The notes: a model not told the origin generated them from the letters alone. A stretch of DNA of 64,000 nucleotides from Pelagibaculum spongiae (GCF_003097315.1 NZ_QDDL01000001.1:248001-312000), one strand, 5' to 3'. Counted from the stretch's first letter, positions 1-9,607 are shown. Program-made: numbers and translations.

Positions 1-358
1 CATCAATATGCGAAGTCGCGCGCGGCTCTTCATCCGGCGGCAGCACACCGAGCGTTTCAGCATCCTGCCACATTTCGCCGATCATTCGTTCGGTCAGATT
101 TTCAAAAGTTTCGCCATTTTCATTGGCACGCCGAATAATTTTGTCGTCAATATCGGTGATATTACGAATGTACTTCACTTGATAGCCAGAGCTACGCAGG
201 TAACGAGACACCACATCAAAAGCCACCATCACTCGGGCGTGACCAATATGGCACAGGTCATAAACCGTCATTCCGCACACGTACATGCTGACCTGTCCGG
301 CAACTAGTGGAGTAAAGGTTTCTTTTTGCTGGCTAAGGGTGTTGTAAATCTTAAGCAT
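1..358 (-). CDS. cysS: Cysteinyl-tRNA synthetase, N-terminal part (runs off the left edge)
   Basis: Charges tRNA-Cys with cysteine in the cytoplasm. The 119 residues visible start [15 protein letters not shown] and contain the zinc-ligand Cys28 in the YVCGMTVYD segment, the class I HIGH motif at residues 37-40, and the [10 protein letters not shown] segment typical of CysRS. The family is about 460 residues, so roughly three quarters lie beyond the window. The ATG at 358 is the only sensible start; no strong Shine-Dalgarno precedes it. In many gammaproteobacteria cysS is divergent from ppiB-lpxH; here those genes are found about 6 kb away, with a lipoprotein and a regulator gene between. Confidence 0.95.
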   Translation of the reverse strand, partial: MLKIYNTLSQQKETFTPLVAGQVSMYVCGMTVYDLCHIGHARVMVAFDVVSRYLRSSGYQVKYIRNITDIDDKIIRRANENGETFENLTERMIGEMWQDAETLGVLPPDEEPRATSHID

Positions 359-674
359 CGTTGAAGTTGCAATCCGCATCTCAAATCAGTCAGTGATTCT
401 AGCGAATTTCTTCACTAAAAAGAAAAACCCTTATCAAAGAGCTACTGAGGTTTGCCATACAACAAGAAAAAACTTTGGATACCTTCAATCAATATCATGA
501 GGCAATTCACCCAGATGTCACATCTTGTTTTTTAAGCGAGCTAACCATTGTTGCTTGGTTTAGGTATTAGCTCAAAAAAAAATAAACGACAGCTAGCCCT
601 CCTTTTTTTTCAGCCGCCTTTGCTAGCGTGCGCCTAATTGCACATCCTTGCTGCTGTTTTCTTAAAGGCTAACT
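359..674. other. Intergenic region between cysS and the lipoprotein gene
   Basis: AT-rich divergent spacer that must hold the promoters of both cysS (minus) and the lipoprotein gene (plus). I see no palindrome, RNA gene or other defined site in it. Confidence 0.4.
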
Positions 675-3600
675 ATGAAACGAATAATAAGCGTACCTCT
701 TCTTTTTAGCGCTGTACTTCTTGCCGCATGTGGTGGTGGTGGCGGCAGTAGCGGTAGCGATGGTATAAATGATGGTGCGAAGGAACCACCATTGCAGGTA
801 CCTTTATTATCATTAGAAAAATCGATTTATCAGTTAGACACCGAACAGGCTTTTTCATTACCGATCACTAACCGCGGCGGCATAACCAACAGCTGCACGG
901 CTAATCCGAATTTGCCACAAGGCTTGCGCGTCCTTCCTTCTCAGCAGAGCTGCGTAGTCACAGGAGCCGCACTGTCGGCCTTACCTTCAACAACTTATCA
1001 AATCACTGCTACCAATAGTGCTGGTCAATCTGACTTAGCTCTGACACTAGCAATCAGCGACATTCAACCCTTACAAGCACCTGCCTTTATTGCTCAAACA
1101 TCTGCCTCATTACAAAACAATGCTAATAGGTCGATAGAGCTGACCATGGGTAATATCGGTGGCTCAATTGATCGATGCACTATCACTCCAGCGCTGCCTG
1201 GAGGTTTATCGCTGATAAGTACACCCTCAGCATGCGCTGTTGCTGGAACCTCCAATATTGAGAAACCAACTACAACCTATACCGTAACTGCGAGCAATGC
1301 CGTTGGCGAAGTACGCCACCGTATGACTATGAACATTGAAGGTGGTGATGCTTTGGCAACACCAATGCTAGTGCAACCATCAGTCAATCAATTTACCAGC
1401 ACCACCCAAAGCAATTTTGGGGTGCAATTACGAAATAGCGGCGGCCCCACTACCGACTGTCAGATATCACCTGATTTGCCAGAAGGTTTAGTGCTTTATC
1501 AAAGCCATGGTAGCTGCGGTGTTAGTGGCTCAACTGCTAATGAATTATCGACAACTGCCTTCGTAGTGAGCGGTATAAATAATAGCGGGCGAAGCCAAGT
1601 GTCTATTGCTTTGACTGTGAATCGACCGCCACTGCAAGTACCAGCATTATCATTAGCGACGTCAACGCATCAGATGGACACCGAACAAGCCTTTTCATTA
1701 CCTTTCATTAACAGTGGCGGCGCAGTCGATCGTTGTACTGCAAACCCAAGCTTGCCCGCCGGTTTAACTTTGGTGCCTTCTCGACAGAGCTGCCTTTTGG
1801 CTGGCGCAACCCTGTCACCATCACCAGAAACGACCTATCTAATTACTGCAGCTAACAGTTCTGGCAGATCAACTCTTGGGCTAACTCTAACAATCAGTGA
1901 CAGCCGTCCTTTATTGGTGCCGGTTTTTGCTGCTCAAGCACCCACTTCATTACGAGGCAATATTAATCAATCAGCACAACTGAGCCTGATTAATAATGGT
2001 GGTGCGATTAACCAATGTGATATCACCCCAAATTTACCAAGAGGCTTATTGCTACTGAGTTCGCCTGCCACATGTGTGATTGCTGGCGCGACCAATATTG
2101 CAATACCAAGAACTATTTACACTGTAACTGCGAGCAATGCCGCTGGCGCAGCAAGCCGTAACTTGGCCATTACAATTCGTGGCAATGCGCCTTTGGCAAC
2201 ACCGGCGTTGGTGCAACCACCAGCCAACCAATTCATCACCTCCACCCAAAGCAACTTTGCACTGCAAATACAAAACAACGGCGGCCCAATTAACGACTGT
2301 CAAATAGCACCTGATTTACCAGAAGGCTTGGTACTCTATCAAAGCCAAGGCAGCTGTAGCATTGGTGGTGCAAGCACCGATATTAGCCCGGAAACAACCT
2401 ATACAATCACCGGGCTCAACCGCAGTGGCCAAGATTCAGCTAGCTTTTCTTTGACAGTGAATGCACCTGACTTACAGAAACCATTACTCACACAAACTAA
2501 TTTAACTAGCACTCTAACTGTCGGTGATTCTTTCTTTCTTGATTTAATTAATCAGGGTGGCATTGCAACTCAATGCATTATGGCTCAACAATCCTCTGCA
2601 CTTCCCGCGGGCCTGAGTCTTTCCGTCGTCGCTGGAAGTTGTGTGGTACATGGCTCTGCAACAGCAGATCGCGCATTGACTGATTATGTTGTTCTCGCTC
2701 GTAATGACGCCGGAGACAGCGATATAACGCTAAGGTTAACGGTATTACCGAAGCCACCTGAAGCACCCGCTTTTGTTGCATTGGGCAATAACTTTTTCAG
2801 TTGGCAGCAAGGCCGCGATGTCATTCTCAGCTTAGAGAACAGCGGTGGTGATGTGACTGAATGCGCTATAACGCCTGCTTTACCCGCTGGCTTGTCATTT
2901 ACTCGACAAGGTCGAAGTTGTGCATTACTAGGTACTGCCGATCAAGCGCTGGAATCAACTGTTTTCGAAGCAATCGGCAGCAACAGAACAAGTTCAACCC
3001 AGCAAAATCTCATCATTGAAATATTAGAAGGGACAGTTTACACCGGGGAAGGTCCAGACCCTGAAGGCTATGATCATGTCGTTGTGCTGTCGGAGAATCG
3101 TAGGATCAATGACGTTCCAGTGAGACTGCACACTGACATCAATGATCCTGAGTCTATTTTCCAATTGTCATCAGCCGGTTTTCCCAATCGTATCGCTTCG
3201 GTAAAAACAGAATCAGATGAACTCTTAACCGACGCTGACGAGATTGATCGGCTGTTTCGCCTATTTATTAATCCAGCGACTGGCATTGTTGAGATTTATG
3301 CTCAAAAACCCTTTGACTTTGAAAAGGGTGGCGGCTTTTACAGCATCGAATTACAGCTAGGTGATGACGTCGTTTCTTTGCTGTTGCGTATCTACAACGT
3401 ACAAAACGGCAGTGAAGCTGAACCACTCACTATTAGCAGTTTTAATGAGTTTCACAGTTTCATGAAAGGTCGGTTTGTCAGCGAAAATATTGGTTTTGAC
3501 TTAATTAGCCTCACCAGGGCTAGCGAGCAGAATCGTGCTGGAATGTTCATACAACTGGGTGATGACATTGACGCCAGTGAAACTAAACAAGCAGGCCGAC

Positions 3601-4562
3601 ACTGGCCGGGTTACTTCTTTGAAGGGCAAATTGATGGCCGCAGACATGTTATTGATGGTTTGAGATTAGCTGACGGAAAGAGTTTTTTATACCAAATCAA
3701 TCGCTTCAACTGGATGAGACTTTACAACCTAGGCTTAACCGATGTCAGAACTGACAATACGATTATTAACAATAGAGGCGCTAATAACATCACTGACGGT
3801 GTTTTTGTTGAAGGCGTCATGGCATTGGCTGAGCGAAAAAGAATTACGAGCGCTCCCTTAACACTAACCGGTGATATGCGTCGGATATACGCCAATATGT
3901 ATATCGATATCGGCCAAGCGCGCCGAACACAACGCATTCGCGCCAGCGGGCTATTTGCTTCAGGAAGCGCACCCGCTGTCCTCTATTCTGGCTATTCTAA
4001 TGGGCGTATTGTCAGCCAAGACAACGCCCCAATGATAGGTGGCATTAATGGTTTTACCGACAATGGCAACGTGCAATCCATAGATTCAACCCAGTTTATT
4101 TCTGCAATTCAGTTTGATATCAGTAATCCAGCACGATCAATTAGTGGAGGTTTGCAGATTGGTGGTTTTTCTAACGGAACACGCGGCCTAGTACCAGCAC
4201 TCGATGGCAGCAGCAATGATAAATGGCGCTTTATTAAAGATCGTAATAACAGCGTGATTGTTCGCCACGTTGGCAACTCATTGCGAGATATCGATAACGA
4301 TGGCCTCGCCGACCCAGATGCGCCAAACGATTTGAACTGGGAGAACGGTGGTCGATTGGAAGCTGACGCAAAAAGCAGCAGCCAATATACGGGGGTTTGG
4401 TCAACCGGCGATTTTGATTTAACCGAAGGCCATATTCCGGTATTAAAAAATATGCCGTATCCACACATCAATGGTGCCGATTGGATGGATGCGCCTGACC
4501 CAGGTGTGGCGTATCAGCATAATATGTACGATTACTATTTAACCGACCCTCGCACACGCTAA
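675..4562 (+). CDS. Large outer-membrane-type lipoprotein with eight Ig-like repeats
   Basis: Predicted surface or periplasmic lipoprotein of 1295 aa. The signal peptide MKRIISVPLLFSAVLLAAC ends in a clear lipobox with Cys19, followed by a Gly/Ser-rich linker. Residues about 40-795 hold eight repeats of about 90 residues built on GG....C...P.LP.GL......C...G....TTY.ITA.N..G, each with a conserved Cys pair; they resemble the putative-Ig (He_PIG-like) fold. Repeats 1-3 and 4-6 match each other in order. The C-terminal 500 residues are different: a cadherin-like region (DVPVRLHTDINDPESIF), a GLUG-like segment (FEGQIDGRRHVIDGLRL), and near the end an Asp-rich DIDNDGLADPD loop suggesting calcium binding. 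Function unknown; adhesion or surface display is an inference. It ends at a bidirectional terminator shared with the regulator gene. Confidence 0.85.
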   Translation: MKRIISVPLLFSAVLLAACGGGGGSSGSDGINDGAKEPPLQVPLLSLEKSIYQLDTEQAFSLPITNRGGITNSCTANPNLPQGLRVLPSQQSCVVTGAALSALPSTTYQITATNSAGQSDLALTLAISDIQPLQAPAFIAQTSASLQNNANRSIELTMGNIGGSIDRCTITPALPGGLSLISTPSACAVAGTSNIEKPTTTYTVTASNAVGEVRHRMTMNIEGGDALATPMLVQPSVNQFTSTTQSNFGVQLRNSGGPTTDCQISPDLPEGLVLYQSHGSCGVSGSTANELSTTAFVVSGINNSGRSQVSIALTVNRPPLQVPALSLATSTHQMDTEQAFSLPFINSGGAVDRCTANPSLPAGLTLVPSRQSCLLAGATLSPSPETTYLITAANSSGRSTLGLTLTISDSRPLLVPVFAAQAPTSLRGNINQSAQLSLINNGGAINQCDITPNLPRGLLLLSSPATCVIAGATNIAIPRTIYTVTASNAAGAASRNLAITIRGNAPLATPALVQPPANQFITSTQSNFALQIQNNGGPINDCQIAPDLPEGLVLYQSQGSCSIGGASTDISPETTYTITGLNRSGQDSASFSLTVNAPDLQKPLLTQTNLTSTLTVGDSFFLDLINQGGIATQCIMAQQSSALPAGLSLSVVAGSCVVHGSATADRALTDYVVLARNDAGDSDITLRLTVLPKPPEAPAFVALGNNFFSWQQGRDVILSLENSGGDVTECAITPALPAGLSFTRQGRSCALLGTADQALESTVFEAIGSNRTSSTQQNLIIEILEGTVYTGEGPDPEGYDHVVVLSENRRINDVPVRLHTDINDPESIFQLSSAGFPNRIASVKTESDELLTDADEIDRLFRLFINPATGIVEIYAQKPFDFEKGGGFYSIELQLGDDVVSLLLRIYNVQNGSEAEPLTISSFNEFHSFMKGRFVSENIGFDLISLTRASEQNRAGMFIQLGDDIDASETKQAGRHWPGYFFEGQIDGRRHVIDGLRLADGKSFLYQINRFNWMRLYNLGLTDVRTDNTIINNRGANNITDGVFVEGVMALAERKRITSAPLTLTGDMRRIYANMYIDIGQARRTQRIRASGLFASGSAPAVLYSGYSNGRIVSQDNAPMIGGINGFTDNGNVQSIDSTQFISAIQFDISNPARSISGGLQIGGFSNGTRGLVPALDGSSNDKWRFIKDRNNSVIVRHVGNSLRDIDNDGLADPDAPNDLNWENGGRLEADAKSSSQYTGVWSTGDFDLTEGHIPVLKNMPYPHINGADWMDAPDPGVAYQHNMYDYYLTDPRTR
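792..2471 (+). repeat. Two tandem 840-bp copies of a three-domain block inside the lipoprotein gene
   Basis: The stretch starting at 792 (ttgcaggtacc) recurs at 1632 (ctgcaagtacc), exactly 840 bp or 280 codons later, and similarity continues for the whole block. The gene therefore has an A-B-C-A-B-C order of Ig-like domains, followed by two more divergent domains. Third-position differences are frequent, so the duplication is not recent. Confidence 0.8.
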
Positions 4563-4580
4563 CACGTCACCATAATTATA

Positions 4581-4608
4581 AAAAAAGGAGCATTTTTGCT
4601 CCTTTTTT
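4581..4608. terminator. Bidirectional rho-independent terminator
   Basis: Perfect 12-bp stem AAAAAAGGAGCA / TGCTCCTTTTTT with a TTTT loop. It has T-runs in both directions, so it serves the lipoprotein gene (plus) and the AraC-type gene (minus). Confidence 0.9.
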
Positions 4609-4644
4609 ATATTTCAAAACTTTTTACTTCAAAACAATTAACAA

Positions 4645-5694
4645 TTAACCAACGGCTTGCTTACGTAAAGCAGACGGAGACCGCCCCATAATGCGATGAC
4701 AAGCTTGGTTAAATGACGCTTGCGAAGCATAACCCAGCTTTTGACAAATCGACTCTAGAGTTACTGGCGTATGTATTATCCAGTAATTCATTTCTTTTTG
4801 TCGCTCCAAGTCAAGTAGTTGCTGAAACCCACAACCATTGGCTGCAAGCTGCCGCTTCAAACTACTTACACTGGTATTTAACTGCTCGGCAATATAGGTC
4901 AATGAACTTTGTTGTACCGATAACCCACTTCGGATGGCTGCCCGCACTCTTATTACGGTATGCCTAGAGTCGCTACCGGCTGCCAATCGTTTTTCTTCAA
5001 CCAGACTAATTACTTTATTTAGCATATCTGGCTGACTAGTAAGAATGGGGCAATGAAGCGCATCACGGCGAATAACCAAATTCGCACAAGGTTGATTAAA
5101 TTTAACTTCAGCTTGCAGTAGTTCATCAAAATTAAAATTTTTCTCAGGGCAAGCATGCTCAAATTCAATCCGCTGAATCAAATCGGGAGATTGGTATCCA
5201 GAAATAACACGTAACAAGCGAGCACAATTTGATAAACGGAGCTCCATTAATGGCGCAGCCTGCTCAATTGTCCAGTGCGGGTTACTAATCGGTGTCTTAA
5301 CTTCGTTATTAGTAATGAGTAAGCGCGTAGGAAAGCCCGGATTAAATACGGTTAAATAGCGACAGTAAAGTCGCAACGCTTGCTCAATATCGCGACTGTA
5401 ATAGCTTAGTTGCGGTAACAACGAGAAGTCAGCAGCCGTCTGCTGCTGCCCAGCATGAAAACAAATCAATGGATCATTGCTAAATGCTTTTGCTTTGGCA
5501 ATCGCCAACATAAAATCGCGTAAAGGTAGTGTTGCCGGTAATTGTTCAACCTGTGTCCCAAAGCGATTAAGGTCCATCGCACGTAAAATACGTCCGGTAT
5601 TATGCCCTTGACGACGCAAATATTGGATCAAAGAAAACAGATGAACTGTATCTGTTGGAGCAAGCTCTGCGAACATAAAAACCGCCTTTAACAA
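4645..5694 (-). CDS. AraC-family transcriptional regulator
   Basis: 349-aa DNA-binding regulator. The N-terminal about 200 residues look like the arabinose-binding-type domain of the OruR/ArgR-like AraC subgroup (YLRRQGHNTGRILRAMDL opening; FNFDELLQAEVKFNQPCANLVIRRDAL). The last about 100 residues hold the two helix-turn-helix motifs, the first in SLTYIAEQLNTSVSSLKRQL and the second in LESICQKLGYASQASFNQAC, then the family signature FNQACHRIMGRSPSALR. Its effector and targets cannot be read from the sequence. It faces away from the ppi genes and converges on the lipoprotein gene, which is a possible but unproven target. The ATG at 5694 gives a family-typical length; a second in-frame ATG lies 6 codons downstream. 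Confidence 0.9.
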   Translation of the reverse strand: MLKAVFMFAELAPTDTVHLFSLIQYLRRQGHNTGRILRAMDLNRFGTQVEQLPATLPLRDFMLAIAKAKAFSNDPLICFHAGQQQTAADFSLLPQLSYYSRDIEQALRLYCRYLTVFNPGFPTRLLITNNEVKTPISNPHWTIEQAAPLMELRLSNCARLLRVISGYQSPDLIQRIEFEHACPEKNFNFDELLQAEVKFNQPCANLVIRRDALHCPILTSQPDMLNKVISLVEEKRLAAGSDSRHTVIRVRAAIRSGLSVQQSSLTYIAEQLNTSVSSLKRQLAANGCGFQQLLDLERQKEMNYWIIHTPVTLESICQKLGYASQASFNQACHRIMGRSPSALRKQAVG

Positions 5695-6247
5695 CCAACC
5701 ATAAAAGTCGGTAACTTCATTGTAATGAATTACATTTTGAACAGAAAAACTACATCATGCCGATTAACCCGCCACAACAACACTACACTTTCCAACCCTA
5801 ATTCCTTTAGTTAGTGCACTATTCGACTAGAAAACTAACTGAGCATAATAACCATCAGTTTTTATTCCATCGGTTGACCACCTATGGAGAGCAACAACAT
5901 AAACTTGATCACCTTAAGTTTCACTACAAAACGTTACGAACGAACCTTTTGATCATGTGATCTTATATGGTTGATGCACCATATTATTAAGATCAACCTT
6001 ATTCAATTGCCTATTCAATTACTTATTCAACTGAAAGTGCAGAAACCTATCTGATCAACTAAGTGATGAGCATTAGACACAAGAAAACTGTTAATTACTG
6101 GCGACAGCGGTTAGCGACAAATCCTGAGTGCTTTTGACAACGCAATCAGAAAATAACTCCCTTAGAGTTTCCAGCAAAATCACGATATTTTCCAAGTACC
6201 GCCTAATGACTTATCATGCAGCCAGTAAAAAAATCTAGGAGATAAGG
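5695..6247. other. Divergent spacer upstream of the AraC-type gene and ppiA
   Basis: 550 bp of AT-rich non-coding DNA. The only structure I see is a run of GATC-containing near-palindromes, the best being GATCATGTGATC at 5951-5962, followed by further TTGAT/GATCAA words to about 6060. These might be operator sites for the adjacent regulator; this is speculative. A good ribosome-binding site (AGGAGATAAGG) at about 6237-6247 belongs to ppiA. Confidence 0.4.
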
Positions 6248-6820
6248 ATGTTCAAGCGAGCACTCTTGCTAGCCAGCTTAATTTGTTTTAGCTGGTCAGC
6301 AATGGCCAACACTCAGGTGTTAATGAAAACTAACCAAGGTGACGTTACGCTGCAGTTGTTTGATGACAAAGCACCTAAAACCGTTAAAAATTTCCTGGAT
6401 TATGTAAAAGCCGGTTACTACGAAGGCACTGTTTTTCATCGAGTAATCCCCGGCTTTATGATTCAGGGTGGTGGTTTTGATGCCAAGCTGGCAAAAAAAG
6501 AAACCCGCCCTGCGGTTGAAAATGAAGCAGACAACCGCATTTCCAACAAGCGCGGCACTATTGCCATGGCTCGAACGAACGATCCTCATTCAGCCACCAG
6601 CCAGTTTTTCATCAATCAGGCCAACAACTCAAACCTCAATTTCCGCGAGAAAACAGCTCGAGCTTGGGGCTATACCGTATTTGGCCGAGTGATTAAGGGC
6701 ATGTCGACTGTCGACACTATCGCCCAACTGCCAACAGGTGCAGGTGGCCGCTTCCGTAAGGATGTGCCACGAAAGCCGGTAATTATTGAAAAAATCATCA
6801 TCATTGAAACCAGTAAGTGA
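6248..6820 (+). CDS. ppiA: Periplasmic cyclophilin-type peptidyl-prolyl cis-trans isomerase
   Basis: Catalyses cis-trans isomerisation of peptidyl-proline bonds in exported proteins. 190 aa with a cleavable signal peptide (MFKRALLLASLICFSWSAMA, cleavage before NTQ), so the product is periplasmic. The bacterial cyclophilin core follows: the catalytic Arg in FHRVIPGFMIQGGG, then the MART-DPHSATSQFFIN segment. An AGGAGATAAGG ribosome-binding site sets the start. The gene ends 8 bp before ppiB, and the two proteins are similar throughout the core, so this is a tandem duplicate pair in which one copy gained or kept an export signal. Confidence 0.93.
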   Translation: MFKRALLLASLICFSWSAMANTQVLMKTNQGDVTLQLFDDKAPKTVKNFLDYVKAGYYEGTVFHRVIPGFMIQGGGFDAKLAKKETRPAVENEADNRISNKRGTIAMARTNDPHSATSQFFINQANNSNLNFREKTARAWGYTVFGRVIKGMSTVDTIAQLPTGAGGRFRKDVPRKPVIIEKIIIIETSK

Positions 6821-6828
6821 GAATACCT

Positions 6829-7329
6829 ATGACAGCTGTTGTATTGACCACCAACATGGGCGACATCCAGATTGATCTGGAAACAGAAAAAGCACCAAAA
6901 ACTTGTGAAAGTTTTCTGGCCTATGTAGAAGAAGGCTTCTACAGCAACACCTTGTTTCACCGCGTTATCCCGGGCTTTATGGTTCAGGGTGGCGGTTTTG
7001 AGCCAGGTATGCAGCAAAAAGTGACCAAAGCAGCCATCCGCAACGAAGCAGATAACGGCTTATCTAATCTGACCGGCACATTAGCAATGGCTCGTACTAA
7101 CGACCCACATTCCGCTAGCTGCCAGTTCTTCGTTAACGTTTCTGACAACAAATTTCTCGACTTTACCGATGCCCACGCTCAGGGCTGGGGTTATTGCGTA
7201 TTCGCTAAAGTAACTAGCGGTATGGATATTGTTGAAAAAATTGTTGGCGTAAAAACGACTTCTCGCATGGGCCACCAAGACGTGCCAGTAGAAGACGTAT
7301 TTATTGAATCAGCCAAGGTTGTTGCATAA
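6829..7329 (+). CDS. ppiB: Cytoplasmic cyclophilin-type peptidyl-prolyl cis-trans isomerase
   Basis: 166-aa cyclophilin without a signal peptide, hence cytosolic. Contains FHRVIPGFMVQGGGFEPGM with the catalytic Arg, and MARTNDPHSASCQFFVNV. I chose the ATG at 6829, preceded by GTGAGAATACCT, over the upstream in-frame GTG at 6817 that overlaps the ppiA stop, because MTAVVLTTNMGDIQIDL matches the usual short N-terminus. It is in one transcriptional unit with ppiA and lpxH; ppiB-lpxH adjacency is common in gammaproteobacteria. Confidence 0.94.
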   Translation: MTAVVLTTNMGDIQIDLETEKAPKTCESFLAYVEEGFYSNTLFHRVIPGFMVQGGGFEPGMQQKVTKAAIRNEADNGLSNLTGTLAMARTNDPHSASCQFFVNVSDNKFLDFTDAHAQGWGYCVFAKVTSGMDIVEKIVGVKTTSRMGHQDVPVEDVFIESAKVVA

Positions 7330-7382
7330 ACAATCAGCCGCCCGCTACTTATTAGCTGGGCAATATATAAGTTGAGTAATCT

Positions 7383-8108
7383 ATGATCCGGTTTATTTCC
7401 GACCTACATCTGGATGCATCTCAGCCAAAAGCAGCGGAAAGTTTTTTCCAACTGCTACAACAACTGCCGGGTAATACTCGGCAGTTGTATATTCTGGGCG
7501 ACTTTTTTGAAGCCTGGATCGGCGATGACTCCCCAGATCCCTTTCACCAGCAAGTGATGCAGCAACTTAAGCTAGCAACCGATACTGGTTTGAAAATATT
7601 CTTTATGCATGGCAATCGTGACTTTTTAATCGGCGAAGATTTTGCCAAAACCACTGGCTGTGAACTAATTAGCGATCCAATGACCATCGAGTTAGATGGC
7701 AAAAAAGTATTGCTGATGCACGGCGACAGTCTATGCACCGACGATTTGGAATATCAAAAAATTCGGCCAATGCTACGCAACCCGCAATGGCAGGCAGATT
7801 TTTTGTCAAAATCAATTCCAGAAAGAATCGCTTTTGCCCAGCAAGCCCGCGCTGAAAGTAGCGAACATACTAGCCAGACAAACATGTCGATCATGGATAC
7901 CAATCAACAAGCGATTGAGCAAATCATGAAACAGCATAATGTCGCGACATTAATTCATGGCCACACCCATCGCCCGGCAGTTCATTCACTGCAAATTGAT
8001 GGCCAGCCAGCCCAACGAATTGTATTGGGCGATTGGTATCACCAATGCAGCGTGCTGGAGTTCGAAAATGGAAAATTCGACCTGAGATCATCAGCTTTCT
8101 CCAGTTAG
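7383..8108 (+). CDS. lpxH: UDP-2,3-diacylglucosamine diphosphatase
   Basis: Hydrolyses UDP-2,3-diacylglucosamine to lipid X and UMP in lipid A synthesis, at the inner face of the inner membrane. The 241-aa protein has the calcineurin-like metallophosphatase motifs in order: SDLHL (Asp7, His9), GDFFEAWIGDD (Asp40), HGNRDF (Asn78, Asp80), MHGD (His113) and HGHTHRP (His192, His194). Its length and motif spacing are normal for LpxH. It follows ppiB at 53 bp. Confidence 0.95.
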   Translation: MIRFISDLHLDASQPKAAESFFQLLQQLPGNTRQLYILGDFFEAWIGDDSPDPFHQQVMQQLKLATDTGLKIFFMHGNRDFLIGEDFAKTTGCELISDPMTIELDGKKVLLMHGDSLCTDDLEYQKIRPMLRNPQWQADFLSKSIPERIAFAQQARAESSEHTSQTNMSIMDTNQQAIEQIMKQHNVATLIHGHTHRPAVHSLQIDGQPAQRIVLGDWYHQCSVLEFENGKFDLRSSAFSS

Positions 8109-8169
8109 TCAGCTGGTATTCCTTGTAGTGACTCAGGTCATTCCTATATTGGCATGCCTCTTTATTATG

Positions 8170-8188
8170 ACGTCCCTTTCCGGGACGT
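8170..8188. terminator. Hairpin after lpxH, possible weak terminator
   Basis: A 7-bp perfect stem ACGTCCC/GGGACGT with a 5-nt loop, 60 bp after lpxH. No T-run follows, so it may only slow or protect the transcript. Confidence 0.35.
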
Positions 8189-8266
8189 TATACCTCAACG
8201 CTGACACGACTTGTCAGTCAATTTTGGTAAGACTTCTCGGTGGTTAAACAAACCTCAGGGTTGCTC

Positions 8267-9586
8267 ATGCATAATAAATTAAATTGGCACGACACATGTG
8301 CCATAGGCTTTATGACCTTTGCTCTATTCCTTGGAGCGGGCAATATTATTTTCCCACCGCTAGCCGGTCAGTTGGCGGGCGACAACTATTTACTATCAGT
8401 TGCTGGATTCTTACTCACCGCCGTTGGTATGCCTTTATTAGGTATTATTGCCATGGCAGTGGTCGGTGGTGGCTTTGAAACCCTCACCAAGCATTTACCA
8501 AAAACCGTTGGGGTGGTGATTGGTTTTGCAATTTATATGGCAATCGGCCCAATGCTGGCAATGCCAAGAACGGCAGTGGTTGCTTTTGAAATGGGCATCG
8601 TTCCGTTTATTGGCGAAGAGAGCAAACAACTGTTTCAAGCTGTTTGGTCTGTAGCATTTTTTGCAGTTGCCTGGGTGCTTGCAATCAATCCCGGCAAACT
8701 GATGCACACCATCGGAAAAGTGATCACCCCAGCATTAATATTCCTATTACTGGTGATCAGTATTTCAACCTTTATTATTCCCCAAGGCGAAATCGGAGCA
8801 GCTTCTGGCGAGTGGCTGACAACTCCTTTTTCTAAGGGTTTTACTGAAGGTTATCTGACGATGGATACCCTGGCAGCGATGATGTTTGGCATGGTGATTA
8901 TCACCAATCTGAAAGCCCACGGCATCACTGATGGCCGCGCACTAACCAAATACTGCATTTATGCAGGTATCATTGCGGCGGTTGGTTTATCGATTGTTTA
9001 TTTCTCACTGTTCTACCTTGGCGCAACTAGCGGCGGCATTTCACCAAATGGCACCAACGGCGCAGTAATCTTCACTCAATATGTTAATTCAATGTACGGC
9101 ACTACCGGCGTAGCCTCACTGGCGGCAGTAATTATTCTGGCTTGCTTAACCACAGCAGTTGGCTTGAGCACTGCAGTCAGTCAATACCTTTGCTCACTTT
9201 GGCCAGCAATTAGCTACCGGACGATGACCACCGGCCTGTTGATTGTCTGTACCATTGTTGCCAACGTCGGTTTATCAACCTTAATCAGTATTTCAGTGCC
9301 AATTCTAATTAGCATTTACCCTGTTGCCATCGTACTGATTATTTTAAATCTATTGAAACCGGTACTGCGCAACCCAGAATCAGCATTCGGCCTGACATTG
9401 GCCGTGACATTTGCCATCAGCTTAATTGACGGATTAAATGTGGCAGGTTTTGAGTGGGCTAAATCTCTACAAGAAATTACCGCAATATTGCCGCTATTTG
9501 AACAAAGCCTCGGCTGGTTATTACCCGCAATTATTGCACTAGCAATCAGTCAGGCAATTCCACCGAGACAGCTCGCAGCAGCCTAA
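8267..9586 (+). CDS. brnQ: Branched-chain amino acid:cation symporter
   Basis: Inner-membrane LIVCS-family carrier taking up Leu, Ile and Val with Na+ or H+. The 439-residue chain is almost entirely hydrophobic, about 12 membrane segments. The family opening GFMTFALFLGAGNIIFPP is near the N-terminus, followed by TAVGMPLLGIIAM and the AMPRTAVVAFEMG loop. I chose the ATG at 8267, with CTCAGGG about 10 nt upstream, over an in-frame GTG at 8240, because family members begin shortly before the GFMTFALF segment. It is a single gene between two hairpins. Confidence 0.92.
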   Translation: MHNKLNWHDTCAIGFMTFALFLGAGNIIFPPLAGQLAGDNYLLSVAGFLLTAVGMPLLGIIAMAVVGGGFETLTKHLPKTVGVVIGFAIYMAIGPMLAMPRTAVVAFEMGIVPFIGEESKQLFQAVWSVAFFAVAWVLAINPGKLMHTIGKVITPALIFLLLVISISTFIIPQGEIGAASGEWLTTPFSKGFTEGYLTMDTLAAMMFGMVIITNLKAHGITDGRALTKYCIYAGIIAAVGLSIVYFSLFYLGATSGGISPNGTNGAVIFTQYVNSMYGTTGVASLAAVIILACLTTAVGLSTAVSQYLCSLWPAISYRTMTTGLLIVCTIVANVGLSTLISISVPILISIYPVAIVLIILNLLKPVLRNPESAFGLTLAVTFAISLIDGLNVAGFEWAKSLQEITAILPLFEQSLGWLLPAIIALAISQAIPPRQLAAA

Positions 9587-9607
9587 CCGCTAAAAGCTTG
9601 ATTCAAC

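Noticed and set aside
8..307. Plus-strand open frame of 99 aa
   Set aside because: Antisense shadow of cysS, whose protein motifs are clear on the minus strand.
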